From Rhodamnia argentea (taxonomy: Eukaryota > Streptophyta > Magnoliopsida > Myrtales > Myrtaceae), in the NCBI RefSeq assembly GCF_020921035.1, contig NW_025955866.1:1-64000 (forward strand): a DNA stretch of 64,000 nt. The letters run 5' to 3'. Positions 11,136-23,639 of this stretch are shown piece after piece. The first letter of the stretch is position 1; every line of letters starts with the position of its first letter. The notes below the pieces were generated by a model, which searched no databases, was not told the origin of the DNA, and was given only the letters and a program-made list of their open reading frames with translations. A program made the translations under genes and the position numbers.

Positions 11136-11451
11136 GTTATGTTATGCATTGCAAATATATTTGCAATAAATGCCCTTCCCCTTCTTGCAAAATGTTCGAA
11201 CTTTCTTTTTCCTGGTTTTCGTGCCCTGTTGCGTGATTAGTTAACGGGATATCCCTTGGAAACGACAAACTAAGAAAAAAAATCCCCGTCGATCGAAATT
11301 CGCACGTAACTTTTGATCCGGATGGACTCACGGGGCCCGTAAGTACTTTTCGGAAAGCTCGTTCGAACCGGTCACGATGGGCCCCGTTATGCCTTCCCGA
11401 GTGCATTTCCTGAGCCGTAAAAAAAAATTAAAAAATAAAAAACGAAAATGA

Positions 11452-11569
11452 GGGGTGCAACACGAGGACTTCCCAGGAGGTCACCCATCCTAGTACTACT
11501 CTCGCCCAAGCACGCTTAACCGGAGTTCGATGGGATCCGGTGCATTAGTGCTTTGGTATGATCGCACCC
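11452..11569 (-). rRNA. 5S rRNA: 5S rRNA gene, copy 27
   Basis: 118 nt. s1 CCAAAGCACT, s2 TCGAAC, s3 TCCGG. Confidence 0.91.
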
Positions 11570-11887
11570 GTTATGTTATGCATTGCAAATATATTTGCAA
11601 TAAATGCCCTTCCCCTTCTTGCAAAATGTTCGAACTTTCTTTTTCCTGGTTTTCGTGCCCCTGTTGCGTGATTAGTTAACGGGATATCCCTTGGAAACGA
11701 CAAACTAAGAAAAAAAATCCCCGTCGATCGAAATTCGCACGTAACTTTTGATCCGGATGGACTCACGGGGCCCGTAAGTACTTTTCGGAAAGCTCGTTCG
11801 AACCGGTCACGATGGGCCCCGTTATGCCTTCCCGAGTGCATTTCCTGAGCCGTAAAAAAAAAATTAAAAAATAAAAAACGAAAATGA

Positions 11888-12006
11888 GGGGTGCAACACG
11901 AGGACTTCCCAGGAGGTCACCCATCCTAGTACTACTCTCGCCCAAGCACGCTTAACTTCGGAGTTCTGATGGGATCCGGTGCATTAGTGCTGGTATGATC
12001 GCACCC
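11888..12006 (-). rRNA. 5S rRNA: 5S rRNA gene, copy 28
   Basis: Full form, 119 nt; one of only four in copies 25-94. Confidence 0.98.
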
Positions 12007-12323
12007 GTTATGTTATGCATTGCAAATATATTTGCAATAAATGCCCTTCCCCTTCTTGCAAAATGTTCGAACTTTCTTTTTCCTGGTTTTCGTGCCCCTG
12101 TTGCGTGATTAGTTAACGGGATATCCCTTGGAAACGACAAACTAAGAAAAAAAATCCCCGTCGATCGAAATTCGCACGTAACTTTTGATCCGGATGGACT
12201 CACGGGGCCCGTAAGTACTTTTCGGAAAGCTCGTTCGAACCGGTCACGATGGGCCCCGTTATGCCTTCCCGAGTGCATTTCCCGAGCCGTAAAAAAAAAT
12301 TAAAAAATAAAAAACGAAAATGA

Positions 12324-12440
12324 GGGGTGCAACACGAGGACTTCCCAGGAGGTCACCCATCCTAGTACTACTCTCGCCCAAGCACGCTTAACCGGAGTTC
12401 GATGGGATCCGGTGCATTAGTCTTTGGTATGATCGCACCC
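12324..12440 (-). rRNA. 5S rRNA: 5S rRNA gene, copy 29
   Basis: 117 nt. s1 CCAAAGACT, s2 TCGAAC, s3 TCCGG. Confidence 0.91.
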
Positions 12441-12756
12441 GTTATGTTATGCATTGCAAATATATTTGCAATAAATGCCCTTCCCCTTCTTGCAAAATGT
12501 TCGAACTTTCTTTTTTCCTGGTTTTCGTGCCTGTTGCGTGATTAGTTAACGGGATATCCCTTGGAAACGACAAACTAAGAAAAAAAATCCCCGTCGATCG
12601 AAATTCGCACGTAACTTTTGATCCGGATGGACTCACGGGGCCCGTAAGTACTTTTCGGAAAGCTCGTTCCGAACCGGTCACGATGGGCCCCGTTATGCCT
12701 TCCCGAGTGCATTTCCTGAGCCGTAAAAAAAATTAAAAAATAAAAAACGAAAATGA

Positions 12757-12873
12757 GGGGTGCAACACGAGGACTTCCCAGGAGGTCACCCATCCTAGTA
12801 CTACTCTCGCCCAAGCACGCTTAACCGGAGTTCGATGGGATCCGGTGCATTAGTCTTTGGTATGATCGCACCC
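12757..12873 (-). rRNA. 5S rRNA: 5S rRNA gene, copy 30
   Basis: 117 nt. s1 CCAAAGACT, s2 TCGAAC, s3 TCCGG. Confidence 0.91.
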
Positions 12874-13190
12874 GTTATGTTATGCATTGCAAATATATTT
12901 GCAATAAATGCCCTTCCCCTTCTTGCAAAATGTTCGAACTTTCTTTTTTCCTGGTTTTCGTGCCCTGTTGCGTGATTAGTTAACGGGATATCCCTTGGAA
13001 ACGACAAACTAAGAAAAAAAATCCCCGTCGATCGAAATTCGCACGTAACTTTTGATCCGGATGGACTCACGGGGCCCGTAAGTACTTTTCGGAAAGCTCG
13101 TTCGAACCGGTCACGATGGGCCCCGTTATGCCTTCCCGAGTGCATTTCCTGAGCCGTAAAAAAAAATTAAAAAATAAAAAACGAAAATGA

Positions 13191-13307
13191 GGGGTGCAAC
13201 ACGAGGACTTCCCAGGAGGTCACCCATCCTAGTACTACTCTCGCCCAAGCACGCTTAACCGGAGTTCGATGGGATCCGGTGCATTAGTGCTTGGTATGAT
13301 CGCACCC
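13191..13307 (-). rRNA. 5S rRNA: 5S rRNA gene, copy 31
   Basis: 117 nt. s1 CCAAGCACT, s2 TCGAAC, s3 TCCGG. Confidence 0.91.
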
Positions 13308-13623
13308 GTTATGTTATGCATTGCAAATATATTTGCAATAAATGCCCTTCCCCTTCTTGCAAAATGTTCGAACTTTCTTTTTCCTGGTTTTCGTGCCCTG
13401 TTGCGTGATTAGTTAACGGGATATCCCTTGGAAACGACAAACTAAGAAAAAAAATCCCCGTCGATCGAAATTCGCACGTAACTTTTGATCCGGATGGACT
13501 CACGGGGCCCGTAAGTACTTTTCGGAAAGCTCGTTCGAACCGGTCACGATGGGCCCCGTTATGCCTTCCCGAGTGCATTTCCTGAGCCGTAAAAAAAAAT
13601 TAAAAAATAAAAAACGAAAATGA

Positions 13624-13742
13624 GGGGTGCAACACGAGGACTTCCCAGGAGGTCACCCATCCTAGTACTACTCTCGCCCAAGCACGCTTAACTCCGGAGT
13701 TCGATGGGATCCGGTGCATTAGTGCTTGGTATGATCGCACCC
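13624..13742 (-). rRNA. 5S rRNA: 5S rRNA gene, copy 32
   Basis: 119 nt by cancelling indels: s1 CCAAGCACT, s2 TCGAAC; s3 TCCGGAG. Confidence 0.93.
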
Positions 13743-14060
13743 GTTATGTTATGCATTGCAAATATATTTGCAATAAATGCCCTTCCCCTTCTTGCAAAAT
13801 GTTCGAACTTTCTTTTTTCCTGGTTTTCGTGCCCTGTTGCGTGATTAGTTAACGGGATATCCCTTGGAAACGACAAACTAAGAAAAAAAAATCCCCGTCG
13901 ATCGAAATTCGCACGTAACTTTTGATCCGGATGGACTCACGGGGCCCGTAAGTACTTTTCGGAAAGCTCGTTCGAACCGGTCACGATGGGCCCCGTTATG
14001 CCTTCCCGAGTGCATTTCCTGAGCCGTAAAAAAAAATTAAAAAATAAAAAACGAAAATGA

Positions 14061-14179
14061 GGGGTGCAACACGAGGACTTCCCAGGAGGTCACCCATCCT
14101 AGTACTACTCTCGCCCAAGCACGCTTAACTTCGGAGTTCTGATGGGATCCGGTGCATTAGTGCTGGTATGATCGCACCC
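14061..14179 (-). rRNA. 5S rRNA: 5S rRNA gene, copy 33
   Basis: Full form, 119 nt. Confidence 0.98.
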
Positions 14180-14495
14180 GTTATGTTATGCATTGCAAAT
14201 ATATTTGCAATAAATGCCCTTCCCCTTCTTGCAAAATGTTCGAACTTTCTTTTTCCTGGTTTTCGTGCCCCTGTTGCGTGATTAGTTAACGGGATATCCC
14301 TTGGAAACGACAAACTAAGAAAAAAATCCCCGTCGATCGAAATTCGCACGTAACTTTTGATCCGGATGGACTCACGGGGCCCGTAAGTACTTTTCGGAAA
14401 GCTCGTTCGAACCGGTCACGATGGGCCCCGTTATGCCTTCCCGAGTGCATTTCCTGAGCCGTAAAAAAAAATTAAAAAATAAAAAACGAAAATGA

Positions 14496-14613
14496 GGGGT
14501 GCAACACGAGGACTTCCCAGGAGGTCACCCATCCTAGTACTACTCTCGCCCAAGCACGCTTAACTCGGAGTTCGATGGGATCCGGTGCATTAGTCTTTGG
14601 TATGATCGCACCC
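14496..14613 (-). rRNA. 5S rRNA: 5S rRNA gene, copy 34
   Basis: 118 nt. s1 CCAAAGACT, s2 TCGAAC, s3 TCCGAG. Confidence 0.92.
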
Positions 14614-14929
14614 GTTATGTTATGCATTGCAAATATATTTGCAATAAATGCCCTTCCCCTTCTTGCAAAATGTTCGAACTTTCTTTTTCCTGGTTTTCGT
14701 GCCCTGTTGCGTGATTAGTTAACGGGATATCCCTTGGAAACGACAAACTAAGAAAAAAAATCCCCGTCGATCGAAATTCGCACGTAACTTTTGATCCGGA
14801 TGGACTCACGGGGCCCGTAAGTACTTTTCGGAAAGCTCGTTCGAACCGGTCACGATGGGCCCCGTTATGCCTTCCCGAGTGCATTTCCTGAGCCGTAAAA
14901 AAAAATTAAAAAATAAAAAACGAAAATGA

Positions 14930-15047
14930 GGGGTGCAACACGAGGACTTCCCAGGAGGTCACCCATCCTAGTACTACTCTCGCCCAAGCACGCTTAACTC
15001 GGAGTTCGATGGGATCCGGTGCATTAGTGCTTGGTATGATCGCACCC
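14930..15047 (-). rRNA. 5S rRNA: 5S rRNA gene, copy 35
   Basis: 118 nt. s1 CCAAGCACT, s2 TCGAAC, s3 TCCGAG. Confidence 0.92.
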
Positions 15048-15364
15048 GTTATGTTATGCATTGCAAATATATTTGCAATAAATGCCCTTCCCCTTCTTGC
15101 AAAATGTTCGAACTTTCTTTTTCCTGGTTTTCGTGCCCTGTTGCGTGATTAGTTAACGGGATATCCCTTGGAAACGACAAACTAAGAAAAAAAAATCCCC
15201 GTCGATCGAAATTCGCACGTAACTTTTGATCCGGATGGACTCACGGGGCCCGTAAGTACTTTTCGGAAAGCTCGTTCGAACCGGTCACGATGGGCCCCGT
15301 TATGCCTTCCCGAGTGCATTTCCTGAGCCGTAAAAAAAAATTAAAAAATAAAAAACGAAAATGA

Positions 15365-15483
15365 GGGGTGCAACACGAGGACTTCCCAGGAGGTCACCCA
15401 TCCTAGTACTACTCTCGCCCAAGCACGCTTAACTTCGGAGTTCGATGGGATCCGGTGCATTAGTCTTTGGTATGATCGCACCC
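15365..15483 (-). rRNA. 5S rRNA: 5S rRNA gene, copy 36
   Basis: 119 nt by cancelling indels: s1 CCAAAGACT, s2 TCGAAC; s3 full. Confidence 0.93.
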
Positions 15484-15799
15484 GTTATGTTATGCATTGC
15501 AAATATATTTGCAATAAATGCCCTTCCCCTTCTTGCAAAATGTTCGAACTTTCTTTTTCCTGGTTTTCGTGCCCTGTTGCGTGATTAGTTAACGGGATAT
15601 CCCTTGGAAACGACAAACTAAGAAAAAAATCCCCGTCGATCGAAATTCGCACGTAACTTTTGATCCGGATGGACTCACGGGGCCCGTAAGTACTTTTCGG
15701 AAAGCTCGTTCGAACCGGTCCACGATGGGCCCCGTTATGCCTTCCCGAGTGCATTTCCTGAGCCGTAAAAAAAAATTAAAAAATAAAAAACGAAAATGA

Positions 15800-15917
15800 G
15801 GGGTGCAACACGAGGACTTCCCAGGAGGTCACCCATCCTAGTACTACTCTCGCCCAAGCACGCTTAACCCGGAGTTCGATGGGATCCGGTGCATTAGTCT
15901 TTGGTATGATCGCACCC
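15800..15917 (-). rRNA. 5S rRNA: 5S rRNA gene, copy 37
   Basis: 118 nt. s1 CCAAAGACT, s2 TCGAAC, s3 TCCGGG. Confidence 0.92.
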
Positions 15918-16233
15918 GTTATGTTATGCATTGCAAATATATTTGCAATAAATGCCCTTCCCCTTCTTGCAAAATGTTCGAACTTTCTTTTTCCTGGTTT
16001 TCGTGCCCTGTTGCGTGATTAGTTAACGGGATATCCCTTGGAAACGACAAACTAAGAAAAAAAATCCCCGTCGATCGAAATTCGCACGTAACTTTTGATC
16101 CGGATGGACTCACGGGGCCCGTAAGTACTTTTCGGAAAGCTCGTTCCGAACCGGTCACGATGGGCCCCGTTATGCCTTCCCGAGTGCATTTCCTGAGCCG
16201 TAAAAAAAATTAAAAAATAAAAAACGAAAATGA

Positions 16234-16354
16234 GGGGTGCAACACGAGGACTTCCCAGGAGGTCACCCATCCTAGTACTACTCTCGCCCAAGCACGCTTA
16301 ACTCCGGAGTTCTGATGGGATCCGGTGCATTAGTGCTTTGGTATGATCGCACCC
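16234..16354 (-). rRNA. 5S rRNA: 5S rRNA gene, copy 38
   Basis: 121 nt. s1 CCAAAGCACT; s2 full; s3 TCCGGAG. Confidence 0.93.
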
Positions 16355-16672
16355 GTTATGTTATGCATTGCAAATATATTTGCAATAAATGCCCTTCCCC
16401 TTCTTGCAAAATGTTCGAACTTTCTTTTTTCCTGGTTTTCGTGCCCTGTTGCGTGATTAGTTAACGGGATATCCCTTGGAAACGACAAACTAAGAAAAAA
16501 AATCCCCGTCGATCGAAATTCGCACGTAACTTTTGATCCGGATGGACTCACGGGGCCCGTAAGTACTTTTCGGAAAGCTCGTTCCGAACCGGTCACGATG
16601 GGCCCCGTTATGCCTTCCCGAGTGCATTTCCTGAGCCGTAAAAAAAAATTAAAAAATAAAAAACGAAAATGA

Positions 16673-16789
16673 GGGGTGCAACACGAGGACTTCCCAGGAG
16701 GTCACCCATCCTAGTACTACTCTCGCCCAAGCACGCTTAACCCGGAGTTCGATGGGATCCGGTGCATTAGTCTTGGTATGATCGCACCC
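16673..16789 (-). rRNA. 5S rRNA: 5S rRNA gene, copy 39
   Basis: 117 nt. s1 CCAAGACT, s2 TCGAAC, s3 TCCGGG. Confidence 0.92.
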
Positions 16790-17107
16790 GTTATGTTATG
16801 CATTGCAAATATATTTGCAATAAATGCCCTTCCCCTTCTTGCAAAATGTTCGAACTTTCTTTTTTCCTGGTTTTCGTGCCCTGTTGCGTGATTAGTTAAC
16901 GGGATATCCCTTGGAAACGACAAACTAAGAAAAAAAAATCCCCGTCGATCGAAATTCGCACGTAACTTTTGATCCGGATGGACTCACGGGGCCCGTAAGT
17001 ACTTTTCGGAAAGCTCGTTCCGAACCGGTCACGATGGGCCCCGTTATGCCTTCCCGAGTGCATTTCCTGAGCCGTAAAAAAAATTAAAAAATAAAAAACG
17101 AAAATGA

Positions 17108-17226
17108 GGGGTGCAACACGAGGACTTCCCAGGAGGTCACCCATCCTAGTACTACTCTCGCCCAAGCACGCTTAACTTCGGAGTTCTGATGGGATCCGGT
17201 GCATTAGTGCTGGTATGATCGCACCC
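17108..17226 (-). rRNA. 5S rRNA: 5S rRNA gene, copy 40
   Basis: Full form, 119 nt. Confidence 0.98.
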
Positions 17227-17542
17227 GTTATGTTATGCATTGCAAATATATTTGCAATAAATGCCCTTCCCCTTCTTGCAAAATGTTCGAACTTTCTTTT
17301 TTCCTGGTTTTCGTGCCCCGTTGCGTGATTAGTTAACGGGATATCCCTTGGAAACGACAAACTAAAAAAAAAATCCCCGTCGATCGAAATTCGCACGTAA
17401 CTTTTGATCCGGATGGACTCACGGGGCCCGTAAGTACTTTTCGGAAAGCTCGTTCGAACCGGTCACGATGGGCCCCGTTATGCCTTCCCGAGTGCATTTC
17501 CTGAGCCGTAAAAAAAAATTAAAAAATAAAAAACGAAAATGA

Positions 17543-17661
17543 GGGGTGCAACACGAGGACTTCCCAGGAGGTCACCCATCCTAGTACTACTCTCGCCCAA
17601 GCACGCTTAACCTCGGAGTTCTGATGGGATCCGGTGCATTAGTGCTGGTATGATCGCACCC
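17543..17661 (-). rRNA. 5S rRNA: 5S rRNA gene, copy 41
   Basis: Full length, 119 nt; s3 TCCGAGG. Confidence 0.97.
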
Positions 17662-17979
17662 GTTATGTTATGCATTGCAAATATATTTGCAATAAATGCC
17701 CTTCCCCTTCTTGCAAAATGTTCGAACTTTCTTTTTTCCTGGTTTTCGTGCCCTGTTGCGTGATTAGTTAACGGGATATCCCTTGGAAACGACAAACTAA
17801 GAAAAAAAATCCCCGTCGATCGAAATTCGCACGTAACTTTTGATCCGGATGGACTCACGGGGCCCGTAAGTACTTTTCGGAAAGCTCGTTGCGAACCGGT
17901 CACGATGGGCCCCGTTATGCCTTCCCGAGTGCATTTCCTGAGCCGTAAAAAAAAATTAAAAAATAAAAAACGAAAATGA

Positions 17980-18097
17980 GGGGTGCAACACGAGGACTTC
18001 CCAGGAGGTCACCCATCCTAGTACTACTCTCGCCCAAGCACGCTTAACCCGGAGTTCGATGGGATCCGGTGCATTAGTGCTTGGTATGATCGCACCC
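17980..18097 (-). rRNA. 5S rRNA: 5S rRNA gene, copy 42
   Basis: 118 nt. s1 CCAAGCACT, s2 TCGAAC, s3 TCCGGG. Confidence 0.92.
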
Positions 18098-18415
18098 GTT
18101 ATGTTATGCATTGCAAATATATTTGCAATAAATGCCCTTCCCCTTCTTGCAAAATGTTCGAACTTTCTTTTTTCCTGGTTTTCGTGCCCTGTTGCGTGAT
18201 TAGTTAACGGGATATCCCTTGGAAACGACAAACTAAAAAAAAAAATCCCCGTCGATCGAAATTCGCACGTAACTTTTGATCCGGATGGACTCACGGGGCC
18301 CGTAAGTACTTTTCGGAAAGCTCGTTCCGAACCGGTCACGATGGGCCCCGTTATGCCTTCCCGAGTGCATTTCCTGAGCCGTAAAAAAAAATTAAAAAAT
18401 AAAAAACGAAAATGA

Positions 18416-18532
18416 GGGGTGCAACACGAGGACTTCCCAGGAGGTCACCCATCCTAGTACTACTCTCGCCCAAGCACGCTTAACCGGAGTTCGATGGGAT
18501 CCGGTGCATTAGTCTTTGGTATGATCGCACCC
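18416..18532 (-). rRNA. 5S rRNA: 5S rRNA gene, copy 43
   Basis: 117 nt. s1 CCAAAGACT, s2 TCGAAC, s3 TCCGG. Confidence 0.91.
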
Positions 18533-18849
18533 GTTATGTTATGCATTGCAAATATATTTGCAATAAATGCCCTTCCCCTTCTTGCAAAATGTTCGAACTT
18601 TCTTTTTCCTGGTTTTCGTGCCCTGTTGCGTGATTAGTTAACGGGATATCCCTTGGAAACGACAAACTAAGAAAAAAAATCCCCGTCGATCGAAATTCGC
18701 ACGTAACTTTTGATCCGGATGGACTCCACGGGGCCCGTAAGTACTTTTCGGAAAGCTCGTTCGAACCGGTCACGATGGGCCCCGTTATGCCTTCCCGAGT
18801 GCATTTCCTGAGCCGTAAAAAAAAATTAAAAAATAAAAAACGAAAATGA

Positions 18850-18968
18850 GGGGTGCAACACGAGGACTTCCCAGGAGGTCACCCATCCTAGTACTACTCT
18901 CGCCCAAGCACGCTTAACTCGGAGTTTCGATGGGATCCGGTGCATTAGTCTTTGGTATGATCGCACCC
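18850..18968 (-). rRNA. 5S rRNA: 5S rRNA gene, copy 44
   Basis: 119 nt by cancelling indels: s1 CCAAAGACT, s2 reads TCGAAAC, s3 TCCGAG. Confidence 0.92.
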
Positions 18969-19285
18969 GTTATGTTATGCATTGCAAATATATTTGCAAT
19001 AAATGCCCTTCCCCTTCTTGCAAAATGTTCGAACTTTCTTTTTTCCTGGTTTTCGTGCCCTGTTGCGTGATTAGTTAACGGGATATCCCTTGGAAACGAC
19101 AAACTAAGAAAAAAAATCCCCGTCGATCGAAATTCGCACGTAACTTTTGATCCGGATGGACTCACGGGGCCCGTAAGTACTTTTCGGAAAGCTCGTTCGA
19201 ACCGGTCACGATGGGCCCCGTTATGCCTTCCCGAGTGCATTTCCTGAGCCGTAAAAAAAAATTAAAAAATAAAAAACGAAAATGA

Positions 19286-19405
19286 GGGGTGCAACACGAG
19301 GACTTCCCAGGAGGTCACCCATCCTAGTACTACTCTCGCCCAAGCACGCTTAACCCGGAGTTCGATGGGATCCGGTGCATTAGTGCTTTGGTATGATCGC
19401 AACCC
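19286..19405 (-). rRNA. 5S rRNA: 5S rRNA gene, copy 45
   Basis: 120 nt. s1 CCAAAGCACT, s2 TCGAAC, s3 TCCGGG, plus an extra T near the 5' end (GGGTTGCG). Confidence 0.9.
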
Positions 19406-19722
19406 GTTATGTTATGCATTGCAAATATATTTGCAATAAATGCCCTTCCCCTTCTTGCAAAATGTTCGAACTTTCTTTTTCCTGGTTTTCGTGCCCCTGT
19501 TGCGTGATTAGTTAACGGGATATCCCTTGGAAACGACAAACTAAGAAAAAAAATCCCCGTCGATCGAAATTCGCACGTAACTTTTGATCCGGATGGACTC
19601 ACGGGGCCCGTAAGTACTTTTCGGAAAGCTCGTTCGAACCGGTCACGATGGGCCCCGTTATGCCTTCCCGAGTGCATTTCCTGAGCCGTAAAAAAAAATT
19701 AAAAAATAAAAAACGAAAATGA

Positions 19723-19842
19723 GGGGTGCAACACGAGGACTTCCCAGGAGGTCACCCATCCTAGTACTACTCTCGCCCAAGCACGCTTAACCTCGGAGTT
19801 CGATGGGATCCGGTGCATTAGTGCTTTGGTATGATCGCACCC
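19723..19842 (-). rRNA. 5S rRNA: 5S rRNA gene, copy 46
   Basis: 120 nt. s1 CCAAAGCACT, s2 TCGAAC, s3 TCCGAGG. Confidence 0.92.
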
Positions 19843-20159
19843 GTTATGTTATGCATTGCAAATATATTTGCAATAAATGCCCTTCCCCTTCTTGCAAAAT
19901 GTTCGAACTTTCTTTTTTCCTGGTTTTCGTGCCCTGTTGCGTGATTAGTTAACGGGATATCCCTTGGAAACGACAAACTAAGAAAAAAAATCCCCGTCGA
20001 TCGAAATTCGCACGTAACTTTTGATCCGGATGGACTCACGGGGCCCGTAAGTACTTTTCGGAAAGCTCGTTCGAACCGGTCACGATGGGCCCCGTTATGC
20101 CTTCCCGAGTGCATTTCCTGAGCCGTAAAAAAAAATTAAAAAATAAAAAACGAAAATGA

Positions 20160-20277
20160 GGGGTGCAACACGAGGACTTCCCAGGAGGTCACCCATCCTA
20201 GTACTACTCTCGCCCAAGCACGCTTAACTCGGAGTTCGATGGGATCCGGTGCATTAGTCTTTGGTATGATCGCACCC
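20160..20277 (-). rRNA. 5S rRNA: 5S rRNA gene, copy 47
   Basis: 118 nt. s1 CCAAAGACT, s2 TCGAAC, s3 TCCGAG. Confidence 0.92.
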
Positions 20278-20592
20278 GTTATGTTATGCATTGCAAATAT
20301 ATTTGCAATAAATGCCCTTCCCCTTCTTGCAAAATGTTCGAACTTTCTTTTTCCTGGTTTTCGTGCCTGTTGCGTGATTAGTTAACGGGATATCCCTTGG
20401 AAACGACAAACTAAGAAAAAAAATCCCCGTCGATCGAAATTCGCACGTAACTTTTGATCCGGATGGACTCACGGGGCCCGTAAGTACTTTTCGGAAAGCT
20501 CGTTCCGAACCGGTCACGATGGGCCCCGTTATGCCTTCCCGAGTGCATTTCCTGAGCCGTAAAAAAAATTAAAAAATAAAAAACGAAAATGA

Positions 20593-20709
20593 GGGGTGCA
20601 ACACGAGGACTTCCCGGGAGGTCACCCATCCTAGTACTACTCTCGCCCAAGCACGCTTAACCGGAGTTCTGATGGGATCCGGTGCATTAGTGCTGGTATG
20701 ATCGCACCC
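20593..20709 (-). rRNA. 5S rRNA: 5S rRNA gene, copy 48
   Basis: 117 nt. s1 and s2 full; s3 TCCGG. Box C CCCGGG. Confidence 0.93.
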
Positions 20710-21026
20710 GTTATGTTATGCATTGCAAATATATTTGCAATAAATGCCCTTCCCCTTCTTGCAAAATGTTCGAACTTTCTTTTTTCCTGGTTTTCGTGCC
20801 CTGTTGCGTGATTAGTTAACGGGATATCCCTTGGAAACGACAAACTAAAAAAAAAAATCCCCGTCGATCGAAATTCGCACGTAACTTTTGATCCGGATGG
20901 ACTCACGGGGCCCGTAAGTACTTTTCGGAAAGCTCGTTCCGAACCGGTCACGATGGGCCCCGTTATGCCTTCCCGAGTGCATTTCCTGAGCCGTAAAAAA
21001 AATTAAAAAATAAAAAACGAAAATGA

Positions 21027-21145
21027 GGGGTGCAACACGAGGACTTCCCAGGAGGTCACCCATCCTAGTACTACTCTCGCCCAAGCACGCTTAACTTCGG
21101 AGTTCTGATGGGATCCGGTGCATTAGTCTTGGTATGATCGCACCC
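21027..21145 (-). rRNA. 5S rRNA: 5S rRNA gene, copy 49
   Basis: 119 nt. s1 CCAAGACT (rearranged, no net length change); s2 and s3 full. Confidence 0.94.
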
Positions 21146-21462
21146 GTTATGTTATGCATTGCAAATATATTTGCAATAAATGCCCTTCCCCTTCTTGCAA
21201 AATGTTCGAACTTTCTTTTTTCCTGGTTTTCGTGCCCTGTTGCGTGATTAGTTAACGGGATATCCCTTGGAAACGACAAACTAAGAAAAAAAATCCCCGT
21301 CGATCGAAATTCGCACGTAACTTTTGATCCGGATGGACTCACGGGGCCCGTAAGTACTTTTCGGAAAGCTCGTTCGAACCGGTCACGATGGGCCCCGTTA
21401 TGCCTTCCCGAGTGCATTTCCTGAGCCGTAAAAAAAAATTAAAAAATAAAAAACGAAAATGA

Positions 21463-21580
21463 GGGGTGCAACACGAGGACTTCCCAGGAGGTCACCCATC
21501 CTAGTACTACTCTCGCCCAAGCACGCTTAACCCGGAGTTCGATGGGATCCGGTGCATTAGTCTTTGGTATGATCGCACCC
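21463..21580 (-). rRNA. 5S rRNA: 5S rRNA gene, copy 50
   Basis: 118 nt. s1 CCAAAGACT, s2 TCGAAC, s3 TCCGGG. Confidence 0.92.
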
Positions 21581-21896
21581 GTTATGTTATGCATTGCAAA
21601 TATATTTGCAATAAATGCCCTTCCCCTTCTTGCAAAATGTTCGAACTTTCTTTTTCCTGGTTTTCGTGCCCTGTTGCGTGATTAGTTAACGGGATATCCC
21701 TTGGAAACGACAAACTAAGAAAAAAAATCCCCGTCGATCGAAATTCGCACGTAACTTTTGATCCGGATGGACTCACGGGGCCCGTAAGTACTTTTCGGAA
21801 AGCTCGTTCGAACCGGTCACGATGGGCCCCGTTATGCCTTCCCGAGTGCATTTCCTGAGCCGTAAAAAAAAATTAAAAAATAAAAAACGAAAATGA

Positions 21897-22015
21897 GGGG
21901 TGCAACACGAGGACTTCCCCAGGAGGTCACCCATCCTAGTACTACTCTCGCCCAAGCACGCTTAACTCGGAGTTCGATGGGATCCGGTGCATTAGTGCTT
22001 GGTATGATCGCACCC
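21897..22015 (-). rRNA. 5S rRNA: 5S rRNA gene, copy 51
   Basis: 119 nt by cancelling indels: s1 CCAAGCACT, s2 TCGAAC, s3 TCCGAG, and one extra G in box C (CCTGGGG). Confidence 0.91.
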
Positions 22016-22331
22016 GTTATGTTATGCATTGCAAATATATTTGCAATAAATGCCCTTCCCCTTCTTGCAAAATGTTCGAACTTTCTTTTTTCCTGGTTTT
22101 CGTGCCCTGTTGCGTGATTAGTTAACGGGATATCCCTTGGAAACGACAAACTAAGAAAAAAAATCCCCGTCGATCGAAATTCGCACGTAACTTTTGATCC
22201 GGATGGACTCACGGGGCCCGTAAGTACTTTTCGGAAAGCTCGTTCGAACCGGTCACGATGGGCCCCGTTATGCCTTCCCGAGTGCATTTCCTGAGCCGTA
22301 AAAAAAATTAAAAAATAAAAAACGAAAATGA

Positions 22332-22448
22332 GGGGTGCAACACGAGGACTTCCCAGGAGGTCACCCATCCTAGTACTACTCTCGCCCAAGCACGCTTAAC
22401 CCGGAGTTCGATGGGATCCGGTGCATTAGTGCTGGTATGATCGCACCC
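22332..22448 (-). rRNA. 5S rRNA: 5S rRNA gene, copy 52
   Basis: 117 nt. s1 full, s2 TCGAAC, s3 TCCGGG. Confidence 0.93.
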
Positions 22449-22768
22449 GTTATGTTATGCATTGCAAATATATTTGCAATAAATGCCCTTCCCCTTCTTG
22501 CAAAATGTTCGAACTTTCTTTTTTCCTGGTTTTCGTGCCCTGTTGCGTGATTAGTTAACGGGATATCCCTTGGAAACGACAAACTAAGAAAAAAAAATCC
22601 CCGTCGATCGAAATTCGCACGTAACTTTTGATCCGGATGGACTCACGGGGCCCGTAAGTACTTTTCGGAAAGCTCGTTCCGAACCGGTCACGATGGGCCC
22701 CGTTATGCCTTCCCGAGTGCATTTCCTGAGCCGTAAAAAAAAAATTAAAAAATAAAAAACGAAAATGA

Positions 22769-22885
22769 GGGGTGCAACACGAGGACTTCCCAGGAGGTCA
22801 CCCATCCTAGTACTACTCTCGCCCAAGCACGCTTAACTCGGAGTTCGATGGGATCCGGTGCATTAGTGCTGGTATGATCGCACCC
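22769..22885 (-). rRNA. 5S rRNA: 5S rRNA gene, copy 53
   Basis: 117 nt. s1 full, s2 TCGAAC, s3 TCCGAG. Confidence 0.93.
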
Positions 22886-23202
22886 GTTATGTTATGCATT
22901 GCAAATATATTTGCAATAAATGCCCTTCCCCTTCTTGCAAAATGTTCGAACTTTCTTTTTTCCTGGTTTTCGTGCCCTGTTGCGTGATTAGTTAACGGGA
23001 TATCCCTTGGAAACGACAAACTAAGAAAAAAAATCCCCGTCGATCGAAATTCGCACGTAACTTTTGATCCGGATGGACTCACGGGGCCCGTAAGTACTTT
23101 TCGGAAAGCTCGTTCCGAACCGGTCACGATGGGCCCCGTTATGCCTTCCCGAGTGCATTTCCTGAGCCGTAAAAAAAATTAAAAAATAAAAAACGAAAAT
23201 GA

Positions 23203-23322
23203 GGGGTGCAACACGAGGACTTCCCAGGAGGTCACCCATCCTAGTACTACTCTCGCCCAAGCACGCTTAACCCGGAGTTCGATGGGATCCCGGTGCATTA
23301 GTGCTTTGGTATGATCGCACCC
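23203..23322 (-). rRNA. 5S rRNA: 5S rRNA gene, copy 54
   Basis: 120 nt. s1 CCAAAGCACT, s2 TCGAAC, s3 TCCGGG, plus one extra G near nt 30 (CCGGGATC). Confidence 0.91.
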
Positions 23323-23639
23323 GTTATGTTATGCATTGCAAATATATTTGCAATAAATGCCCTTCCCCTTCTTGCAAAATGTTCGAACTTTCTTTTTTCC
23401 TGGTTTTCGTGCCCTGTTGCGTGATTAGTTAACGGGATATCCCTTGGAAACGACAAACTAAGAAAAAAAATCCCCGTCGATCGAAATTCGCACGTAACTT
23501 TTGATCCGGATGGACTCACGGGGCCCGTAAGTACTTTTCGGAAAGCTCGTTCGAACCGGTCACGATGGGCCCCGTTATGCCTTCCCGAGTGCATTTCCTG
23601 AGCCGTAAAAAAAAATTAAAAAATAAAAAACGAAAATGA